Source of the DNA: Candidatus Poribacteria bacterium
Lineage (GTDB): Bacteria > Poribacteria > WGA-4E > PCPOR2b
Length of the DNA stretch: 45,101 nucleotides
Direction: 5' to 3'
Assembly (NCBI GenBank): GCA_028819845.1
Contig: JAPPKS010000022.1
Coordinates: forward strand, 1-45,101
How positions within the stretch are numbered: the first letter of the stretch is position 1; every line of letters starts with the position of its first letter. Positions 40,791 through 45,101 of the stretch are shown here, piece after piece. The position numbers and the translations under genes were made by a program. The notes beneath the pieces were generated by a model. That model was not told the origin of the DNA, searched no databases, and saw only the letters and a list, made by a program, of their open reading frames with translations.

Positions 40791-41282
40791 ATGGGAGCAG
40801 ATGGAATCGAATCGCCGGTCAAACTGGCGTCAAGGCGGCGTGTCTTAGCGCATATACTGGTCTGTAAAGGTTGTTGTTGCGGCGTGACAGAGAAACGAAA
40901 TCCGCCGGTACCGGTCGAATGGATCAAACAGGAGTGGCGGAACAGGCGGCTGTCCCCTTCAATAACATTGACAATCAGCGAAGGCTGCCTTGGACCGTGC
41001 GATGTCGCAAATGTCGTCTGTATCACATCACTGCACGGCGTCGTGTGGTTAGGACAGATAGAACGCCATCTGCACTATACGCGGCTTGTTGATTGGGCGG
41101 ACGCCGTGGCAAGAACTGATGCGCTGCTTCCGTTGCCGTCAGCCTTTGATAGTCACCGTTTTGATCGTTTTCGATCTCCCTCGTTCCGATTTCAGAAAAA
41201 ACAAGCAGCCCGTGATTTGCAAAGCTTCAACGTGCCAAGCGTTCGCCGGGCAGGTTCCCCTCGTACGGATATACTGAATTGA
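40791..41282 (+). CDS. thioredoxin-like (2Fe-2S) ferredoxin domain protein
   Basis: A 163-residue cytoplasmic protein. HILVCKGCCCGVTEKRNPPVPVEWIKQEW carries Cys25, 28, 29 and 30. ISEGCLGPCDVANVV carries Cys66 and Cys70, the CxxxC half of a thioredoxin-like 2Fe-2S cluster site (COG3411-like). WLGQIERHLHYTRLVDWADAV completes the domain at about residue 115. The Pro/Ser/Arg-rich tail (120-163) is not conserved-looking. The common form of the motif is ISGCLGPC; here one extra residue (SEGC) is present. GGAG precedes ATG 40791. Its place between two COG0523 GTPases suggests a redox or cluster partner in metal allocation; this is inference. Confidence 0.75.
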   Translation: MGADGIESPVKLASRRRVLAHILVCKGCCCGVTEKRNPPVPVEWIKQEWRNRRLSPSITLTISEGCLGPCDVANVVCITSLHGVVWLGQIERHLHYTRLVDWADAVARTDALLPLPSAFDSHRFDRFRSPSFRFQKKQAARDLQSFNVPSVRRAGSPRTDILN

Positions 41283-41357
41283 TACGAGCTAGGCTACGGA
41301 CGGTGTAGAGGACTCTGCAACTCGTTGGCGCAGTTCCGTACGTGCGTCCCGCAGCCT

Positions 41358-41412
41358 AGAGACCGCAGACTTGAGAAAAATCCGGTCAGAATCGTGTGCG
41401 ATGACCGATTCG
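41358..41412 (+). repeat. 55-bp direct repeat, copy 1
   Basis: 48 of 55 bases are identical to copy 2 at 41744-41798. Both contain CGGTCA and TGACCG (here 41383-41388 and 41402-41407) able to pair around a 13-nt interior. It lies 63 bp upstream of the small lipoprotein ATG (41476). Confidence 0.75.
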
Positions 41413-41433
41413 GCGCCAACTCTAGGGACTGTA

Positions 41434-41454
41434 CCGCAAACTGTTAGTTTGCGG
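41434..41454 (+). promoter_or_regulatory. hairpin just before the lipoprotein Shine-Dalgarno
   Basis: CCGCAAACT and AGTTTGCGG form a perfect 9-bp stem with a 3-nt loop, ending 8 bp before AAAGGAG. It could influence translation of the gene at 41476 or be a dispersed palindrome. Confidence 0.55.
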
Positions 41455-41475
41455 CCTATTTCAAAGGAGCATTCC

Positions 41476-41712
41476 ATGAAGACATTAAGCATCACCCTCG
41501 TGATAACGGCAGTTCTGATGTGTACATCGTGTTCCAGTCATAAGGAGATAGCCGCAGCCAAGCCGGCCAACCCGCATTGTCGCTGCGTTGTCGAGAACGC
41601 ATTCTATGAGAATCCAATACAGCCCGCGGCTAGCGGAAAAATGCCGGCATCATATGTCGCGCCCGGCAACACTATCTGCCCGTGCGGCATCAATAACTCG
41701 GATCAGGGTTAA
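41476..41712 (+). CDS. small cysteine-rich lipoprotein-like protein
   Basis: 78 residues that I do not recognise. A hydrophobic signal (ITLVITAVLM) leads to CTSC, so the lipid Cys is residue 16 or 19 (the lipobox is not canonical). The mature part has two cysteine pairs, HCRCVVEN and TICPCGINN, suited to metal or disulfide chemistry in the periplasm. ATG 41476 follows AAAGGAG; a longer in-frame start at 41371 lies in the 55-bp repeat and is rejected. It sits inside the zinc/COG0523 cluster, so a periplasmic metal-binding role is a reasonable guess, not shown. Confidence 0.65.
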   Translation: MKTLSITLVITAVLMCTSCSSHKEIAAAKPANPHCRCVVENAFYENPIQPAASGKMPASYVAPGNTICPCGINNSDQG

Positions 41713-41743
41713 TCCCGGGCCGGGTACGCAACCTCCACAGAAC

Positions 41744-41798
41744 AGAGACCACGGTCTTGAGAAAATTTCGGTCAGAACCGTGTGCGATGACCGACTCG
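41744..41798 (+). repeat. 55-bp direct repeat, copy 2
   Basis: Copy of 41358-41412 with 7 differences. The CGGTCA (41769-41774) and TGACCG (41788-41793) arms and most of the loop are unchanged. It ends 58 bp before the GTG start at 41857, about the same distance as copy 1 from its gene. Confidence 0.75.
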
Positions 41799-41856
41799 TG
41801 GCGAAATTTCAGGTATTAAAACAGCATCATATGCTTGGAAAGGAGGCAATACAACC

Positions 41857-42117
41857 GTGCAGAATTTTTTCAATACGCAAAAAGAGAGTGACCCGCGGCA
41901 ATTCGTCCAAGTCAAATCTTGGATCTCCCAAGCCTTTGACCTATCGGAAGACGTCTCCGTGATGGTTACTCAGTTGCAATGCACCGAGGAAGGCTGCCCG
42001 CCTATTGAAACGGTCATTGCAATCATGGAGACGCCCGGTAAGCCCCGGCAATACAAGATTCACAAACCGCTGGCGGAGGTGAAGCAGACGGACATCGTTA
42101 GCTTGACCGCTGGCTAA
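41857..42117 (+). CDS. small conserved CTEEGCPP protein of the COG0523 cluster
   Basis: 86 residues, starting at GTG 41857 with AAAGGAGG 10 bp upstream. Its core VMVTQLQCTEEGCPPIETVIAIM (Cys42 and Cys47) and RQYKIHKPLAEVKQTDI resemble short hypothetical proteins that I recall beside CobW-type GTPases, where the CxxxxC pair may hold a metal. No signal peptide, so cytoplasmic. It ends 19 bp before the second COG0523 gene and is probably cotranscribed with it, which makes it a plausible client or metal donor. The family link is from memory. Confidence 0.7.
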   Translation: MQNFFNTQKESDPRQFVQVKSWISQAFDLSEDVSVMVTQLQCTEEGCPPIETVIAIMETPGKPRQYKIHKPLAEVKQTDIVSLTAG

Positions 42118-42136
42118 ATTCAACAAGGAGAGAAAG

Positions 42137-43489
42137 ATGAACACAGCCATGCTAAACAATCAAGTCCCCGTCACCGTGTTGACGGGCTTTTTGGGGTCTG
42201 GTAAAACCACGCTTCTCAACCGTATTCTCACCGAAAACCATGGCAAACGTATCGCCGTCATCGAAAACGAGTTTGGCGAGGTCGGCGTCGATAATGATTT
42301 GGTCATCGGCGCCGAAGAAGAGATTTTCGAGATGAACAATGGCTGCATCTGCTGCACGGTGCGCGGCGATCTCATCCGTATTTTGGGGAATCTGATGAAG
42401 CGCCGCGATAAGTTTGACTACATCATGGTCGAAACCACAGGGCTAGCGGATCCCGGGCCAGTTGCTCAAACGTTTTTCATGGATGCCGAAATGCAGGACA
42501 AACTGCAACTGGATTCCGTCACGACGGTGGTTGATGCCAAGCACATCTGGCAGCACATTGATGACAGCGGCGAAGCGCGTGAACAGATTGCCTTTGCCGA
42601 TGTTATTTTGTTGAACAAGATTGACCTTGTGACCGCGGGGGAGTTAGAGCAACTGGAAGCCAGAATTCGCAGCATGAACGCTGCGGCGAAGATTTATCGA
42701 ACGAAAAATGCCGTGGTTGAGATGGACAAGATTCTCAATGTCGGCGGATTCGATCTCGACCGGGCGATGGAGGTGGACCCACAGTTTATGGAACCGGAGT
42801 ATCCCTTCGAATGGGCTGGGGTCTATTACCTTTCGGCTGGTACGTATGAACTGGTTCTCCAAGAAGGCCCTGACCCGACGATGAAAGTCGCATTGATTCC
42901 CGTAAGTGAGTCAACCGATGCAGCTTTGGAGGGCGCGGTTGAGCCAGTCGTTATGGTTTTCTCCGACGATGAGCGTGAACTTTGGGCGGGTAGCGCCCTT
43001 CAACCGAGTGGACGGCTCATTGCGTTGAATCTCACGGCGGACGAATTACGCTTTGACGTGCAGGTCGACCGCCCCGGCGCTTACGCGCTGTTTACCGAGC
43101 ATCACCCCGACGAATTTCAAGCGCAACTCTTTGGCGGCGGAGACCATGTCAAGCCGGTTGTTGAACGCGAATTTAAGCCGGATCACGAACATGATGACGA
43201 AGTCACATCGGTCGGCATAACAATCCCCGGCGACCTCGACTCCGACCGGCTGAACGGTTGGATTGGCGATCTGCTTCAGACTAAAGGCCTCGACATCTTC
43301 CGCATGAAAGGTATTCTGAGCATAAAGGGTCAGCCAAACCGATTCGTCTTCCAAGGTGTTCATATGCTCTTCGACGGCCGCCCGGACCGCCCGTGGGGCA
43401 GTGAACCGCGCAACAATAGCCTCATCTTCATCGGGCGCAACCTCGACCGGGCAGAATTGACTGAAGGGTTTGAAGCATGTCTCGCTTGA
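42137..43489 (+). CDS. COG0523 GTPase with inserted beta domain
   Basis: 450 residues, longer than a standard CobW-type GTPase. Walker A GFLGSGKT (17-24), CxCC metal motif NGCICCT (70-73), VETTGLADP and LLNKIDLV are intact. Between the G domain and the CobW_C domain lies an extra segment (about 215-340) beginning FEWAGVYYLSAGTYELVLQEGPDPTMKVALIPV and ending AYALFTEHHPDEFQAQLFGGG, a beta-rich insert. FKPDHEHDDEV is a small acidic/His linker. The C-terminal domain has GLDIFRMKGILSIKGQPNRFVFQGVH. AAGGAG precedes ATG 42137. Its end overlaps the WD40 gene by 13 bp, so the two are translationally coupled. The metal may differ from that of the first GTPase. Confidence 0.9.
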   Translation: MNTAMLNNQVPVTVLTGFLGSGKTTLLNRILTENHGKRIAVIENEFGEVGVDNDLVIGAEEEIFEMNNGCICCTVRGDLIRILGNLMKRRDKFDYIMVETTGLADPGPVAQTFFMDAEMQDKLQLDSVTTVVDAKHIWQHIDDSGEAREQIAFADVILLNKIDLVTAGELEQLEARIRSMNAAAKIYRTKNAVVEMDKILNVGGFDLDRAMEVDPQFMEPEYPFEWAGVYYLSAGTYELVLQEGPDPTMKVALIPVSESTDAALEGAVEPVVMVFSDDERELWAGSALQPSGRLIALNLTADELRFDVQVDRPGAYALFTEHHPDEFQAQLFGGGDHVKPVVEREFKPDHEHDDEVTSVGITIPGDLDSDRLNGWIGDLLQTKGLDIFRMKGILSIKGQPNRFVFQGVHMLFDGRPDRPWGSEPRNNSLIFIGRNLDRAELTEGFEACLA

Positions 43490-44532
43490 ACAGCCTAAGT
43501 AACCGCTTTGTCCAGCCGCTTCAACTGCGCGAAAATTGGACCGCAACCATCAGCGACCATGTCATTGACCTGGCGTGGTCACCGGATGGGAGATACATCG
43601 CTGCCGCGTCGGTTCTCGGTCCGGTGACAATTTTTGAAGGTCGTCGTCGAGCCGTTATCCATGCTTTCAAAGGGCATGAATTCGGCGCAATGTCAATCGC
43701 GTGGCGTCCAGACAGCAAGGTGCTTGCAAGCGCGGGACAAGATGGGAAAATTCGATGGTGGGAAATAACAACTGGCAAAGCGACTCATTCGCTCGACGGG
43801 GGCGCAGCATGGGTTGAGCACCTGGCTTGGAGCGGCGGCAAAAAACCGATGCTCGCCTCTGCCGCCGGCCGTAATCTGAAACTCTGGAACGCTGCCGGCG
43901 ATCTCGTTCGCGAATACCGCGGCGGTCAGAGCACGATTTCTGGACTCCAGTGGAAACCGCATGTAAACCAACTTGCCTCAATAGCCTACGGCGGCGTCAT
44001 GCTGTGGGACCCGCAACACTCGGAAGCCGTCCGCCGATTGGAATGGATAGGCTCATCGCTGGTGATTGCGTGGAGCCCTGACGGCAAATACATCGCAACC
44101 GGAGATCAAGATTCCACCGTACATTTCTGGATCGTGTCTACCGGTGACGACCTGCAAATGTCTGGCTATCCGACGAAAGTGCGAGAACTCTCGTGGGATG
44201 CCACGAGTCGATACTTGGCTACCGGAGGCAGTCAGGAAGTTACGGTGTGGGATTGTTCCGGTCGCGGACCGGCCGGTAGCAGACCCATTACGCTTTCCGG
44301 GCATCAGGATTTTCTCAGCGTTGTGCGTTTTCAACATCATGGAAAATTGTTAGCTTCGGGCGGCGCCGACGGTCGGGTCTTCGTCTGGCAATTGCGAGGC
44401 AGACTCCGTTCGCGGCCGGTTCACGAAGCGGCGCTGACAGCGGGAATCACAAGCCTTGTATGGTCACCGAATGACCAGTTTATTGCCGTTGGTGACGAGA
44501 CGGGTCAGGTGAGCGTTTTCTCGATAAGTTAA
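43477..44532 (+). CDS. WD40 beta-propeller protein coupled to the COG0523 GTPase
   Basis: 351 residues without signal peptide or membrane segment, so a cytoplasmic propeller. About seven to eight WD40 blades are visible: LAWSPDGRYIAAASVLG, IAWRPDSKVLASAGQDGKIRWWE, LAWSGGKKPMLASAAGRNLKLWN, LQWKPHVNQLASIAYGGVMLWD, IAWSPDGKYIATGDQDSTVHFW, LSWDATSRYLATGGSQEVTVWD, VRFQHHGKLLASGGADGRVFVW and LVWSPNDQFIAVGDETGQVSVF. ATG 43477 lies within the end of the GTPase gene. The coupling suggests that it scaffolds or presents clients to that GTPase; this is inference. Its repeats differ clearly in sequence from those of the sigma/WD40 fusion. Confidence 0.85.
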   Translation: MSRLNSLSNRFVQPLQLRENWTATISDHVIDLAWSPDGRYIAAASVLGPVTIFEGRRRAVIHAFKGHEFGAMSIAWRPDSKVLASAGQDGKIRWWEITTGKATHSLDGGAAWVEHLAWSGGKKPMLASAAGRNLKLWNAAGDLVREYRGGQSTISGLQWKPHVNQLASIAYGGVMLWDPQHSEAVRRLEWIGSSLVIAWSPDGKYIATGDQDSTVHFWIVSTGDDLQMSGYPTKVRELSWDATSRYLATGGSQEVTVWDCSGRGPAGSRPITLSGHQDFLSVVRFQHHGKLLASGGADGRVFVWQLRGRLRSRPVHEAALTAGITSLVWSPNDQFIAVGDETGQVSVFSIS

Positions 44533-44629
44533 AGTTCAACTTTCAAACGGAGTCGGTTGCCCAAGTTCTTACTTTCGTTATTTAACCGATGCCGAGTGGA
44601 ATCGGAATGGCATTTTCATCCCATTCACG

Positions 44630-45101
44630 TTAAGGACCAATCTCTTCTTTGGTTTGCCCCGCCTTTCGAGCTGCACCCTTAAACACAGCGTAAAGATACC
44701 AGAAAGCAGGCACCAACAGCACACCCCCCGCAATCAGTACAATCAACAACGGACGCAACACTGTATCCGGTGCAGCCGTATTTGAAAAGGTTAAGTCCGG
44801 TGTGACAAGATACGGATACTGTGCCAGCCCCCAACCGAAAATGATGAGCGTAACCTGTATCGGAACGAGGATACGCGCGAGGCGAAATTGACGATTCCAA
44901 ATTGTCCAGATCGCCCACAGTGCCATCGCGCCCGTTAAAAAATGAAACGGGATCGACCAAGACGCGCTACCGAGTCCGCGTCGAATTGCTGGTGCCCCCT
45001 CCGAAGACAAGATAAAACTCAGTCCTGCCATCGCACCGACACTCAGTGCCGAGATGAGAGCACGTCGCCGAAAATCCTCCTGCAATTCTGTGTCCTCAGT
45101 C
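44630..45101 (-). CDS. cydB: cytochrome bd ubiquinol oxidase subunit II, C-terminal part
   Basis: The frame is open to the window's right edge, so the N-terminal part is missing; about 156 residues are seen. Several transmembrane helices are visible: ALISALSVGAMAGLSFIL, WSIPFHFLTGAMALWAIWTIW, LARILVPIQVTLIIFGWGLAQYPYL and LLIVLIAGGVLLVPAFWYLYAVFK. GWGLAQYPYLVTPDLTFSNTAAPDTVLRPLL is the family's characteristic C-terminal block. Subunit II partners CydA in the inner membrane in high-affinity O2 reduction. The opposing WD40 gene ends 97 bp away, with no clear terminator between. Confidence 0.88.
   Translation of the reverse strand, partial: TEDTELQEDFRRRALISALSVGAMAGLSFILSSEGAPAIRRGLGSASWSIPFHFLTGAMALWAIWTIWNRQFRLARILVPIQVTLIIFGWGLAQYPYLVTPDLTFSNTAAPDTVLRPLLIVLIAGGVLLVPAFWYLYAVFKGAARKAGQTKEEIGP

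Noticed and set aside
1819-45101. General reassignment of TGA to a sense codon in this organism
   Set aside because: Several intact genes end at TGA in the expected place (serS, the ferredoxin and the second COG0523 gene).

Overview
The window looks like a chromosomal piece of an uncultivated, Gram-negative-type bacterium of moderate GC. Lipoprotein signal peptides, a PorV/PorQ-like outer-membrane barrel, PQQ-type propellers with a WPQWRGPNRDG motif, a giant ECF sigma/WD40 fusion, LamG and Asp-box proteins, and abundant small dispersed repeats would fit Candidatus Poribacteria or a neighbouring FCB/PVC-like lineage. No 16S gene or ribosomal protein operon is present, so the assignment is an inference.

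Layout. (1) 1-3.8 kb: a tRNA-Val/tRNA-Asp pair with a consensus promoter and a terminator, then serS, a two-domain rhodanese whose catalytic-cysteine codon is an in-frame TGA (probable selenoprotein, ATGA overlap with serS), and a malate/L-lactate dehydrogenase family gene. (2) 3.8-9.2 kb: a decayed transposase start, a solitary LivK-like lipoprotein, a membrane-anchored PQQ-like propeller, a LamG-domain exported protein, and a scar where a truncated LamG paralogue abuts a frameshifted glycoside-hydrolase remnant. (3) 9.2-20.9 kb, almost all on the minus strand: a P-loop/deoxyribosyltransferase-like fusion, a PorV-like protein, a flavin halogenase-like oxidoreductase, a PaaK-type CoA ligase, a Kelch protein, a lipoprotein, an aldo/keto reductase, a Gfo/Idh/MocA oxidoreductase, an SDR epimerase and a PQQ-like protein. 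Heptad-type direct repeats sit on gene ends here and in places encode protein termini. (4) 21-26.6 kb: an ECF sigma factor fused through a membrane segment to 14 WD40 repeats, converging on an Asp-box membrane protein that looks like the same fusion class without its sigma part. (5) 26.7-37.4 kb: a head-to-tail array of eight paralogous LivK-like lipoproteins and a ninth decayed remnant, with no permease or ATPase genes. (6) 37.5-44.5 kb: a zinc-homeostasis locus with zur, two Zur-type operators, a TroA/ZnuA-like lipoprotein, two COG0523 GTPases, a 2Fe-2S thioredoxin-like ferredoxin, two small Cys-pair proteins and a WD40 protein. (7) 44.6 kb to the end: the C-terminal part of cydB.

How it fits together. 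The zinc locus is the clearest functional unit: Zur probably represses itself and the divergent znuA-COG0523 transcript, whose products would capture and allocate metal when zinc is scarce. The binding-protein array looks like a diversified set of ligand-capture or sensing lipoproteins, because the ligand-contact loops vary while both ends of the proteins are conserved. The observations most worth following up are the selenocysteine rhodanese with a candidate SECIS hairpin, the internal translation start inside the sigma/WD40 fusion that coincides with the start of its sigma-less relative, and the 55-bp repeats in front of two small cysteine proteins in the zinc locus.
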